This document shows, piece after piece, positions 1-12,595 of a DNA stretch of 64,000 nt. Position 1 is the stretch's first letter, and the number at the start of each line of letters is the position of its first letter. Under the pieces are notes generated by a model. The model saw only the letters and a program-made list of their open reading frames with translations, ran no database searches and was not told where the DNA came from. Made by a program: the position numbers and the translations under genes. The DNA is from Oscheius sp. JU75 (Eukaryota; Nematoda; Chromadorea; Rhabditida; Rhabditidae), in NCBI GenBank assembly GCA_037178855.1, contig JASJZC010000001.1:1426001-1490000 (forward strand). The letters are read 5' to 3'.

Positions 1-405
1 TAATTGCTTCCATGTCTCTGAACCTGCTAGCTGACTCAACCATAATCTGAATCATCCTACCTATTTCGACTATTTGCTTGCGGCTGCTGAGGAAAACGTA
101 ATCGATGAATAAGCTGCCTTATTTGAAGGTATCCTCACTACTTCCGATGTCTCTCTTACTCCCACAAACCTGTCACCATCACAATACCCTTTTTCCATCC
201 ATCACCGAACCTCATTCCATTCTACCCCATCGAGAATCGACAATTGTTCCCTTCCCTCCCATTCTCCGTCACAACAAACTTCCTCGCACTTATGCAAGGT
301 ATACGGAATGGCGGGAGAGGAGACTGTTTACTCGGCAATAAAACATCGATTCTTTGACTTCTCTCTCTTTTCCGAGAAAACACCTTTCGAATTCGAAAAT
401 TTCAG
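1..405. other. Upstream non-coding region
   Basis: No supportable gene. Short open frames here have no family resemblance. The last bases before 406 form a pyrimidine-TTTCAG acceptor that directly touches the first start codon of the window, so part of this stretch is probably outron or 5' UTR-intron sequence of the next gene. Confidence 0.5.
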
Positions 406-1571
406 ATGACAAGGTTGCTCTGTATCTTTCTCTGTCTAGTCACTCTCTCTTACTGTCTGGACAGTAATAATACAGAGACAGAGGTTAAGATTAGGAGCAA
501 GAGATTCTATGGAGGGTATGAGTACGGTTACGGAGGGTAGGTCAACCTGGTTATTTTTGATTCTGGAACGTTCAGAGACGACTATTGGTATGCTGGTCGC
601 ATCTTCGGTATCATTATAGGATCACTACTCTTTCTTCTCTGCTGCTGTGCTCCCTGTATCTGTTTGGCGGGAGTTTGGTGAGTGTTCTTATATAATTGGA
701 CAACGAATGTGAAACTTTAAAACTGTAATTTTTTTTTAAAGTTACAATATCTCGCTTGCAAGACAATTAGCAAAGAGTGGAAAAATTGTGCTTCCAAACA
801 GAAAAGAGGTTGGGAACCGTTCTCGGAAGCTAATTAGGTCAATCAAGTGGGAATGGGGACTGCCATTCTCTGTCTCTTTGTCTGTCCCTCTGTCTCTGTC
901 TCTTTTTGATGCGTGCCACTCGCTTACACTCCTGGCGGAGCAACCCAGTACTCTTTGGAAATTTTGCTTTCTTCATACTTGTCTTGTCTGTTCTCGTCAG
1001 TCTCTTTATCGTCTCGTCTCCACTTCCGATTTATCACAGAAGATATTCTCGTCTCCGACCGCGCGTCGCACGGAAATCCTACTTTTGTCTGAAAAGATCG
1101 TAGGAGAGTTCTCTAATAATCTTTGTTACTTCATGAGCTTCAAAATGACAACAAACATGCCAGGAAAATATCTATCCCTATTCCAGGTTCCTCGGCTGGT
1201 TCGGTCTCCGCGATCGTCGAAGCAGGCGCGCTGCCAACAAAGGTAGACAAGCACCACCTAGTGAAGGCTAGTTTCTTGGTTTCCTCAGTTCTCAATACAA
1301 CCGTCCTGAGTAAAAAAAGATACAGTTTAGCCCCGGCCATGATGCACCAAGACGTCCCCCCGCCTCTCGCCTACACCACTGTCTCTCGTCCTCGCGAGGT
1401 CATCGTCGACACAGCTCCTCCTCCTCGACGCGATGTAAAGTTCCCAGGAACTTCTCGGAATTTCACAATTTTCAGCGCGGCGATCACATCATTTATCAGG
1501 CAGAGGACAGGTTCTATTCCTCTTCGGCTCCAGCTACAGAAAATCGTCCATATCGCTCTTCTAACTTCTAG
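406..1571 (+). CDS. Small single-pass (type I) membrane protein, unidentified
   Basis: Five-exon model: 406-536, 576-677, 1187-1242, 1331-1434, 1476-1571; phases agree at every junction. It predicts 162 aa. A signal peptide (MTRLLCIFLCLVTLSYC) is followed by a short acidic ectodomain with a KRFYGGYEYGYGG stretch. One transmembrane segment starting near residue 53 is rich in Ile, Leu and Cys (LLFLLCCCAPCICL) and is followed by a basic stop-transfer region (RDRRSRR). The cytoplasmic tail is rich in Pro and Tyr (DVPPPLAYTT, DTAPPPRRD). The layout recalls small Cys/Tyr-rich adaptor-type membrane proteins (Shisa or CYYR1-like), but I do not recognise a family with confidence. The start codon abuts a TTTCAG acceptor. 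Introns of 39, 88 and 41 nt and one of 509 nt (678-1186). Confidence 0.65.
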
Positions 1572-1842
1572 CTTCAAAATTTGGTGTCTTGACTCTTTCT
1601 AAGTACTGCTTCGTTTTTATCAAGAAAATACTGTGATTCTAGCACTGTTTGTACATAAAGTTGGTTGTGAGCTATTGGACGAAACATTGGAGAGACAGAA
1701 ATAGAGACGCTTTCTAAAAACCTTCCACTGCTTTCAGAATCTTGTTTGTCCAATTAGACATGTCTATAGACCCGATTGGTTGCGCCCCAATCGCCCAGGG
1801 CGCCTCCAAGTTACCTCGGCAACCAGGCAGCCGAGTAGTCGA

Positions 1843-3819
1843 ATGGACCCGATGGACACATCTCCGTCACCGACTCCGTCTTCTTCCGAAAAGAAAACTA
1901 TCATCACCTTTCCCGTCTTCAGTACTCTGTCACCTACTAAGAATGAGAATCAAGATGACCCTATTCCTGAATGGCTGGCTAGGGCGAGTGAAGGCTATAC
2001 CAATGAGAATATTGTGAAGAAACTGCAGCAGACAAAGTATGATCGGGTGGTGAAGGTTAGTAGGTCTGTCTTTAAGGCAAACTACTGGTTCAGATGGTAG
2101 TCCGAGATGGGATCGAGAACATTATGCTCAACAGGTACACATCAATGATTCTTCCCAACTTTCAAGACGAGGGTAAGAGCAGAGCAACTGTTACTGTCAC
2201 TATTTTACGGGGAATTTGGTGTCTTTTTGAAGCTCATAAAGTGACAAAAACGATCAGCCAACCTTCCGAGGTGTGCGACATTTTCAGAGAAAAGTAGATT
2301 TTTTGTGCGGCGCGCTTGGCATGTAAAGCGAACATGCAGAAAAAAAAGTTGCGTTGTTGACCTCGAAAATTCAGATATTATGGAACTCACGCTCATAGCA
2401 GCTCGACTATCTTCCATGGGCTTGAATGCCTCAGCTGCTGCCGTTTCTGGTGAATGTGGAGAGCTGTTGAACACGAAGAAAGTCTCCCAATATTTTACCA
2501 ACTACTCTCCCGGCTCCAGACTACTGATGCCGAATATGGAGAAGAAGGAGTGTAAGGACTTTTGCCGCGAGAAAGTTCACTATCAGGTAGACGAGAGAGT
2601 ATGGGAAAACTCTTTTATAGAAGCCTCCTTACGATGCAGATCACGACCCGGTGGTGATTCAGAGAAAGATCCAACAACTGAGGCTGCATGGAATGTCGAG
2701 GCTGAGGAAAGGTCTACTCGAAATGCAAAAGGGGAACACGACACGTCAGAGAGTGAGTCCTTTTCTCTGTCTCTCTGTTTTCTGTCTGCGTGTATCTCCG
2801 CCTCTGTGTCTCGTTATACCTCCATCTCTACATCTTTCCGTCTCTCTGTGCTCACCTCTCTCTCTTTTGGCGTCCCCCTCCATCGTCCTTCCCCAACCTC
2901 TGCGTCTCTGTCCCTAGACGCCTTCTCCTCGCGTCCCTATTATCTCCACACCCGTCACACAAGCCTTTTCCCAATTCCTTCAATCAGAAACTTACCTGGC
3001 TGGGAGGTTCGGTGCGATCATGAAGGCATCGACTCCATGGCGAGGCTGTTCCATTGCACATTAGGATCGGCTGACCCGTGAGGCAGCTTCGAGTTGAAGT
3101 TCGCCTACAGCTAAATTTTTGCGTGAGGGGCCGCGTTCGCGCGGCCCTGACAAGCCTTTGGACCACTCTCACATGTTCCATGTTCTAGTCCTACGAGAAG
3201 TCGTCTGGCAGTGACTCATCTTCTCCCACACCCCGCACCCAGATTCCTCGTCCCTCTAAGCTGAACTTTCCTTCTTCTGCTGCTCTCCGAACTGACAGCA
3301 AACTCGATGACTTCAATATCAAGCGGTAAAAGACTTTCAAACACTAAAAAATAGCAATTTCAGTCCATTGCTCGAAAATTCTACCGAGATCTCGTTGGAT
3401 TCGGCCAAAATGTTCAAGAGATCGTCCGTAAATGAGGAGATTCTGGCTACAAGTAGACCAATTTTAGGATAAAGTCCTATCTTAGACGTTTTAGAGCTAG
3501 AAGACAGTATGTCGACAGATTCCGACTCGGACGGACATATCAGCGTGAATTCGAGCCTCTTCAACTCACCAAATGTCCCGCCTCCGATTCCAATCGGACC
3601 GGAAGTGAGGGATGGTTCGATTAATGATATCTAACCTCACTTATACCACGTTTAGAGGAAGAATCAGCCGAAGAATCTTCGTCCTCGTCGGAAAGAAGTT
3701 CCTCGAGCGAGTCTGGGGGTGAAGTCGAGGTAAAAAGTGGCACCGAGTCATCGATTGAAGAAGGACAGTTTGAAGTCGTCGATGCTGGTTCCGATAGTGA
3801 TGGAAGCATCTCTTTTTGA
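1843..3819 (+). CDS. Unidentified Ser/Pro-rich protein with acidic C terminus
   Basis: Eight-exon model: 1843-2059, 2094-2134, 2520-2549, 2621-2752, 3189-3325, 3364-3427, 3497-3604, 3658-3819, giving about 296 aa with all phases consistent. The N terminus is disordered (TSPSPTPSSSEKK). A probable folded or interaction core follows (DDPIPEWLARASEGYTNENI; HDPVVIQRKIQQLRLHGMSR, predicted helical). Then comes a Ser-rich linker (SGSDSSSPTPRTQIPRPSK). The tail is Ser/Glu/Asp-rich (EESAEESSSSSERSSSSESG) and ends DSDGSISF. I do not recognise the family. The two last acceptors both read TTTAGAG with use of the second AG, which is unusual and makes these junctions less certain. Introns are 34, 385, 71, 436, 38, 69 and 53 nt. 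The nearest upstream acceptor (1731-1737) lies 105 nt before the ATG. Confidence 0.55.
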
Positions 3820-3871
3820 TTGTTTTACGACAAATATTGTGGATTCTTGGTTGGGAAAGCTGTCTCCAAAT

Positions 3872-3877
3872 AATAAA
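3872..3877 (+). terminator. AATAAA polyadenylation signal
   Basis: Canonical AATAAA about 50 nt after the stop codon of the acidic Ser-rich gene ending at 3819. Confidence 0.6.
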
Positions 3878-4533
3878 AAAAAACATTTGAACTGCTGCCC
3901 TCTTACAGTAACCCCAGGGTTCTGGGTGTACTGTACACCTTGGCGCTCTAAGCCCAAAATGCTTGCCACTTTAACTCCATTTCCTTACCCCTTTCTCTTG
4001 AATTTTGTCAACTTTTTCCACGTTTTCACGCTTAGAAAACACGTTGAAATGTTTGTACAACATAAAACTGATCGTTAGAAACAAAGAATCTGGGGAAATA
4101 TGCCCATTTTGCTTCTCTGACGCAGCAACGTCCATCTGTACATGTTCCTCTCGCTAAACATTGTCAGTTGGGTTGGAAAACGCTAATGAGACGCGAAAAG
4201 TATCTATTGTCTTTCTCATTCAACCTTCCGCAGCTTGCTACGTTTAACGGTTGTTTATATCGATAAAATCTGTCAGTTTGCTCGTACAGTGTTCCAAGGA
4301 CGGTGAAAGTTCGGTGTGTCCAAGTGCAAAACAGGCGTATGTACCTATTTTGTCTATTGTAAGCTCCTAAGTCTAGTTCTACATTCCTTTTCAGCAAATT
4401 GAGGCAATGTACGTGCCATTTCGTATAGGAGCTACCTATTTTCCCGGTTCCTCCTGTTCTTCATGTTTTTTTTTCAAGCAATCTACCCAGCTTTTCCTGC
4501 CTCTTCTTATCAGAAGTACCTGTAATTTTCAGT
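3878..4533 (+). other. Intergenic / leader region before clathrin light chain
   Basis: No coding exon is supported. T-rich stretches and a pyrimidine-rich TTTTCAG acceptor (ending 4532) lie one base before the clathrin light chain ATG. Confidence 0.4.
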
Positions 4534-5776
4534 ATGAGTCTTGTCGATGATTTCCTGGCCAAAGAGCGTGAGCTATTCAGCGATCCTCTACTTGGCTCGC
4601 TGGCCGGCGCCACGGATTCAGGCACCGCCATTCTCGTGACCGAATCCGAGCCGCCTGTCCTCGAATCGACTCAAAACGGTAAATTTCAAAATTTGTCTTA
4701 AAAAATCGTGTTAGGATCGGATGAATCGACAGCCGACAGTCCCCCGAGCTCCAAGACAGCTTCTCCCGAGCAGAAGTCGTCGCCGGTGTCGACGATGCTG
4801 GAGGAGTGGAAGATAGAACGCGCTGCCTCGCTCCAGAAGAAGGACGACGAAGAGAGCAGGAAGGTGGCCGAGCTGCGCAAGCTGGCAGCCGAGCAGCTAC
4901 GAAACTGGTATGCCGTTCAGGACACGCTGGTTGAGAGCAACAAAGTTTTAAATCGGTATGTTTTTTTCGCGATGCTTTCACAGCTGACAGCTTGTCATCG
5001 TTCTGTTACAGTGACAGCGATCAGGCATCTCTTATTATGTCACTATGTCCACTGACCATGTTTCAAATAATTCTATCAGGCTGTCCAACTGGCTTCTCAG
5101 CCTCTTAGCATGTCTTATCCCCATTGGCTGATCTCACTCCTTATCCAGCTCTGTCGATCTGTCAAAGTTTTCTATTACAGCAAAGCTAAGCGACTGACAG
5201 TGCCGATCTGTCCAACCCTTTCACTGCCTGTCAACCCCTTTTGGCATGCTAGTCTGTCCAATAGATGTCGCAAACGTGGCCGAAATGTTCGTGCTGGTCA
5301 GGCCAGGTTTGTGATCCCTGCTGTCCAACTATCGACGTCTCTGTCAATTGTCTGTCAAAGTAACAGATTCAAGCTGTCACTGATCTTGTCTCTGTCTATC
5401 TGTATAGCTGAGCTATCACAAAACTCCACTCCTGTACCCTAATAGCCTGTCGTCTGTATTTTGCTATTACTTGTCAGACTGTTTTTGAGATTCGAAGTCA
5501 CTTATCACAGTTTTGCGCCACAAAAACGTCTCCCGTTTTAGTGCCAACGAGCTGAAGAGCTTGAAGTCTGAGAAGAAGAATACGACAACCTCTCCCGACT
5601 GGACTGCCATCTCGACTGTCTCGTCCACCCCTGCCGTCGGTCACGGAATCGACACCTCGCGCATGAAGACGGCCATTCTTAAGATGGTATCGGCTGATGC
5701 TAAGTCCGTTTTCTTGTCTATTTCCTTGTTTCTTGAAATAATATAGCTCGTGCTAAACAGTGCGATCAGTGCTTGA
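4534..5776 (+). CDS. CLC: Clathrin light chain
   Basis: Exons 4534-4678, 4715-4955, 5542-5686, 5747-5776; about 186 aa. Clathrin light chains bind the proximal leg of clathrin heavy chain on coated vesicles and regulate triskelion assembly. The diagnostic heavy-chain-binding helix is clear: an EEWKIERAASLQKKDDEESR stretch, then helical heptads ending in LRNWYAVQDTL, matching the family EEW...DWY pattern. The C-terminal region retains a W-containing segment (SPDWTAISTV) and the DTSRMKTAILKM motif that corresponds to the family's DxSRMRSVLxxLK end. The acidic N terminus is shorter than in vertebrates and lacks a clear Hsc70-stimulating QLLRM-type segment. A TTTTCAG acceptor ends one base before the ATG. 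Intron 2 (4956-5541) is packed with CTGTCA-type repeats. The gene is followed after 168 bp by DHFR on the same strand with no AATAAA between, suggesting one transcription unit. Confidence 0.88.
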
Positions 5777-5944
5777 GCACGAGCTGTTTGCCGGCGTCAT
5801 TTGGCGCAGCTCGTAGGCTGAAAATAGCCTTGGGAGAGACATGTGAACTTTTCCCGTGCAAACCTTAGTCATTCTTCCTTTTTATGCTATTCGGATGTTT
5901 TATTTCCAGTTCCGGCATTCAATTTTACTAGTTTAAGAGGCCAG

Positions 5945-8095
<2,151 letters not shown>

Positions 8096-8331
8096 ATTCT
8101 CACTTTTCCACCATCTCTTACACTCTAGATTACGAGGTTTTTGCTGTATTACCTGTGTATCTCCAATTTTGCGGGTATCTTTTGTACATTTCGTACCTTT
8201 TTTGATGAACACGTCCCCCCCCCAATGAATCCTGTCTTACCGGTGTTTTTTTTTGTCGTTTTTCGACTGTAATACCTTTATTTTTTTGCTAATTTTTTGA
8301 TTTGAATGTGTTAATATTTGGCTGGTTTCAG

Positions 8332-11300
8332 ATGGTGAACAAAGGCAAGCAGAACAAGAAAGGTTCATCGCCGGCAGGGGCGTCGGCCCCGACCAACGGG
8401 GTCACCTACACCAACGGTTGTCATCAGGTTCGTTTCGGCCTCCTTTTACGTGCTTCAATCGCAATTTTCTGTCATTTGCTATCTTGTTTTGTCATCCGAA
8501 AGTCGAAAATTAGCCACAAGATTCTTTGACTCGTGAATTCTAGCTGCTTCGCTGAGATTTTGATTTAAGTGCTTACGTAATATTCCTTAGCACCTAAATG
8601 TAAACATTATTTTTGTGAAGCCTTACACGGTCAAACTACGGCTTTGGTAGGGGTTAATATATTTAATATGGATATCTCCTGTTAAAAAATTTGGCGCGAA
8701 CCCTTTCCAAATACAAAGAGTTCCTTTTGATGTTTTTTTTTCAATTTGCGCGACCCCTTGAGTATAATGAACATTTTTGGGGTTTATCCCTTGTCTGCGC
8801 GACCGTCCTCTCTGCCAATCCATGCCGCGGAAGACTTCAGTTGACCACTGCTTCGAATTTTGTCGATGTCACGAAGCGTACCCACTTTTTTTTAGGTAAA
8901 TAAATAAGAAACTATCTTTTAGCTGTTTCTAAGCCGTATTCTCTCGAGCAAAAAATCTTACAACGGGCATATCTAGTTTGATGTAAACAGATAAACTTGT
9001 GCAAGGAATTCTGTTTGAGGGGCTAACAATTTGCAGTTTTCATGGGAAACCTGATCAAATTGTGGCCCTCTTTGGAAAGGGATTACCTTACACTTTACAT
9101 GTAGCAAAGCTGGTAGAAAGCATCAAATCTTATCTAGTAGATACCACAAAATCGCCTAGAAAACCATATTTGTCCCGCGAGACCAACCAAAATTTGAAAG
9201 AAATCGAATCTGGCTCACTTGCACACCATTCAAGCACGCTATCACTGAGCCACTTGTGCATAAGCTTCAGATACGCTGGGAGCATGTAAACATGTTACTA
9301 GTTACTCCTAAACGTCGTTCATTTTGCAGAAAAACGGCATCCGAGAATCGGAGGATGAGCAAAACCGCAATACAATCTTCGCCAAACTGGGGGCTGCCGT
9401 CAATACCTCGTAAGCTCTTTTTTCAAACTAAAAAGCCACAAATTTTTTCAGGCAAGATGACTCTTCAAGTATTCGAACAGCCCACGAGCCGACCACGTCG
9501 TTTTCTGTCGAGTCGCAGACGGAATCCCCCCTCCCAGCCTGCAGAAAGTCCTCGCCCGAAGATGGTCTTATTATTTTTTCTAAAGTAATTTTATTTTTCT
9601 AGCCTAAATATCCAAAATTTTAGTTGTCCCACTGGAGCAGAGTCGAGACTCTCTGCGAGATTGCCAAAATTCTTAGTCCGGAAGAAGTTCGTCTTTTAGG
9701 AGCCTGCCTTGAGGTAATTTTGCTATATTAAGCCTTTAATTGAACAATTTTAGGGCTCAGCCCGTCCCGCTGCCGGCCAGTTCCGGAGTGCCGAATGTAA
9801 CGCCAATAGTACCGCTTTTGTTTCTAGATGTTTAGAAAGGTTGGTATAATGTTTTTTACATCTAAACGATAGCCTCGGGATCGAAGCTGGGATGTTTTGC
9901 TTGTCAGTCTGATGTTATAGCCTATGACCATGGGACTGTAACAGTTGGCTATCGCCCATTTGGGACCAAGTATCTATAAAATCTGTCAAATTCTTATCTT
10001 TCCCTTTTTTTCTTCTAAAAATATCTTATTGGGGAACGTTAACACCCTCGGGGACTGAACCCGATACGTTGGAAATCTTTAATCGGCGTTCTAACCGCTA
10101 GGCTATCGAAACGCAGCAGGATTTCTTGGTTTTCTACTTTAACAATCTGTCCCATGTCATTTTCTTATCAAAATAGCGAAAAATGATTGTCGACCACAGG
10201 GATCGAACCCGGGTCATCTGGTTCGTATTGGCGCCTCTTACCATTATAATTATTCATTAAAACTTTGGAGGGTTGCAACTTTGTTTGGAGACCGGAAAGC
10301 CCCGTATAAAATTGATATTTAGTTCGCATTGGACGTATCCGGACGCCGTGAAGGAGACGTTCAATATGCTCTGTCTACTCGGCTCAACTAATCGCCAGTG
10401 CGCCTTTACCTATGTGAAGCTGATCGATCGCCTGATGAACGATCGCCATCGGAATATGAACATGCTGCCAGAAAAAGTTCGTCTGGGCACGTATGAGCTG
10501 CTGGGATCTCTAGGTGCGTTTTTATCTAGCTAAACCTATTTCTTAGTCCAAAACACCCAATTAATAACTATTATCAAATTTTTAGTGACTGCCGCAGTAC
10601 ACCATCCGGCTTTCGCCGTCGACCAGTGCATGAGACTGGCGAATGCCCGAGACGAGCTGCTTCGCGAATATGATCAGATTCGACAGGTTCCGAGTGCGGT
10701 GGCCTCGATTCCCGGACCCTACATCTTCATCAGACGGATCAACTGCTTCGCCCCGAAGGACGGTGACGGTCACTTCTCTATCGAGGTTTATAAAAAAAAA
10801 TTGTGCTACAATCCAAATTTCAGATACACTGGAACGACGGTCAGGTAACGTGGGCGAATCGCACGAAGAAGGAGATTGCTGCACTGCATCGTCGTCTGCT
10901 GGACGCGTTTGGGGACGAGCGCCGGGACGAGACGTCTAACGGATCCGATGCTGCCAGTCCGTCACCTCAACAACAACAACAACAGGCTGCTCCGACTGCT
11001 GCACCTTGTAAGTTTCAAAATATGCTAAAATTGACTGAAAATGCATTAAAAACGGGTTCTCGATTTGTAGGCGTCAGCCCTTTTGATGTTCTGCAAAGTG
11101 ATAAGGCAGACCAAGAGCTAAAACTTTGCAAGTTGCAAGGTCGGCATTGCAAGCTCAAAACGTGTTGTCCTGACACCTAAAAACCACGATTTATATTTAT
11201 TTTCTTCAAGTGGGGGTCGAACCGCATCTTCCACTTCATAATCTGAGGTCTAATCGACTAAGCCATTATGTAAACTCTGTATATATGACGAATTTGACTG

Positions 11301-12595
11301 CAAATTAAACTTCCTTCAAGCGGGGATCGAACCCGGCACCGGTTGCTTCATAGTTAAAGCTCTAATCGACTGCACCGTTATGTAAGTTTCGCGAATATGG
11401 GAGAATCGTGACGGGACACAAAAAGGGGCGGGGATGTTGATTAAATCCGCTGTTTCCCGATGAAAACCCGCCATTTGCAGACCGGATACTGCCCTACTTC
11501 AAGCAGGAAATGTCGGAAAATGAGGTGATCGAATATGTGAACGGCTTGGCCGATCTGCCTGCTCGAATGATGCTGAGCTCCGTGATCTGTGAGGAATTCT
11601 ACGTCTCGAGGCAGAAGACGGCCGAGAATGTCAGTGGGAGCGGTGGCTATAGCACGCGCTCCTCGCCGGTTCCCTCCTCCTCGATGCCTCTGACCACCCC
11701 CTCCACATTCTTCCTCGCCACCCTGCCACTGAGCTACAGATCTAATTACGACGAGCGGATGCAGGTACTTTTTCACTATTTTTCGAGGGCTAAAAATAAG
11801 ATTCAGGTCAGCAAACCGTCGTGCAGCAACTGCGCCGGCGACCATATGTTCGTCCACTGCCCTGAAAGATCGTTTCAAGAGGTTGTTCAGACTGGAAAAG
11901 GTACTATTTTTTTTTAGCGATTTTTTCCAATTTAAGAAGGCAGCAAGTTGAAGGACTGTATGATGAGGGTACCGTCCCGACATTTGTGGCGACAAAGTCA
12001 TTTGGAACTGAAAAATTTGTACACCCGCTTTCTAACCGACTGAGTCAAGCGACAAAACTCTTCTCGAAATAGGTTTGGGGTTTCGGTTTCTTTTGGAGGT
12101 TTCGATTTGGATCGAACGCGGGTTGTCTGGTTCGTAAGAGAACCTCTAACCAATAGACCAACATGTTTCACTAAGAATTTAAAGGGCTGTAACTTTATTT
12201 GGAAACTGGAAACCCTGTAATACGATTCCTACTCAGCTCAAAATCACTGCAAGACAGTATTTACAAAAAGCTAGTACTCGGGACGGATCGAACCAGACTC
12301 ACTCGGTTTATAACTTAGTGTTTAAAATAGGCCACAGACAGATAGACAATTTAGAATGGATGTATGATAAAAAAAAAATCGCCCATTTTTAGAAGGCTTC
12401 CGTCTGAAGTTGGGCGGAGTTGGCTCTGACGATTTGGAAGGTGGTCGTCATACCGTCAGTCCTTCATTCATCGGCATGCCGCCGGGGCTCTCTGCAGCCG
12501 CAGCCTACGTCTACAATCCGCATCTGGAGCCGACGGTCCTGGCTCGTCTCATGCAGCAGCAGAACTTTCCCATGGGTCATCCCCCGCAGCAGTAG
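8332..12595 (+). CDS. Zinc knuckle, PX-like protein of the ZCCHC14/ZCCHC2 type
   Basis: Eleven exons: 8332-8427, 9330-9409, 9452-9584, 9624-9713, 9754-9839, 10323-10513, 10586-10785, 10824-11007, 11481-11764, 11807-11900, 12393-12595; about 546 aa with every phase consistent. After a disordered N terminus comes the segment HWSRVETLCEIAKILSPEEV, then an alpha-helical block (KLIDRLMNDRHRNM; YELLGSLVTAAVHHPAFAV). A PX-like patch follows (HFSIEIHWNDGQVTWANRTK, ALHRRLLDAFGDE). The next segment resembles the family's helix before the SAM-like region (ILPYFKQEMSENEVIEYVNG). One CCHC knuckle is present with spacing C-x2-C-x3-H-x4-C (CSNCAGDHMFVHC), and the C terminus carries Gln/Met/Pro-rich peptides. 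Animal relatives act in RNA binding and poly(A) regulation; that role here is inference. The ATG directly follows a GTTTCAG acceptor. Long introns at 9840-10322, 11008-11480 and 11901-12392 contain SINEs. Confidence 0.72.
10046..10116 (-). repeat. tRNA-like SINE head
   Basis: In intron 5 of the ZCCHC gene. Minus strand: A-box-like TAGCCTAGCGGTTAGAACG and B-box-like GGGTTCAGTCCC. It sits directly upstream of a family A copy. Confidence 0.5.
10193..10322 (-). repeat. tRNA-derived SINE, family A
   Basis: Minus strand reads a tRNA-like A box, the family spacer CGAACCAGATGACC and an intact B box GGGTTCGATCCC. The body on the plus strand (AAAACTTTGGAGGGTTGCAA, then TTTGTTTGGAGACCGGAA) matches other family A copies. 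The following exon begins immediately at its distal end, so the 3' splice site lies at or inside the element. Confidence 0.72.
11208..11272 (-). repeat. tRNA-like SINE head (family B, copy 1)
   Basis: Intron 8 of the ZCCHC gene. Minus strand: A-box-like TGGCTTAGTCGATTAGACC and B-box GGTTCGACCCC. A second related unit follows about 45 bp later. Confidence 0.5.
11316..11386 (-). repeat. tRNA-like SINE head (family B, copy 2)
   Basis: Minus strand: GGTGCAGTCGATTAGAGC and B-box GGGTTCGATCCCC. It is the same design as the unit at 11208, so the intron holds a tandem pair. Confidence 0.55.
12109..12350 (-). repeat. tRNA-derived SINE, family A
   Basis: Intron 10 of the ZCCHC gene. Minus strand A box TTGGTCTATTGGTTAGAGG, spacer CGAACCAGACAACC, B box GCGTTCGATCC. 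The shared body (plus strand TTTAAAGGGCTGTAAC, TTTGGAAACTGGAAACCC) and tail (ATAGGCCACAGACAGA) end about 40 nt before the next exon. Confidence 0.7.

Noticed and set aside
2305-3081. 258-codon plus-strand open frame overlapping gene 1843-3819
   Set aside because: It runs through an acceptor, a donor and a CTCT-rich intron. A different, phase-consistent chain of short exons gives a more natural protein.
11940-12001. CRISPR-like or phage-like arrangement among repeated units
   Set aside because: The repeats are eukaryotic tRNA-derived units and microsatellites; spacing and gene context exclude CRISPR.
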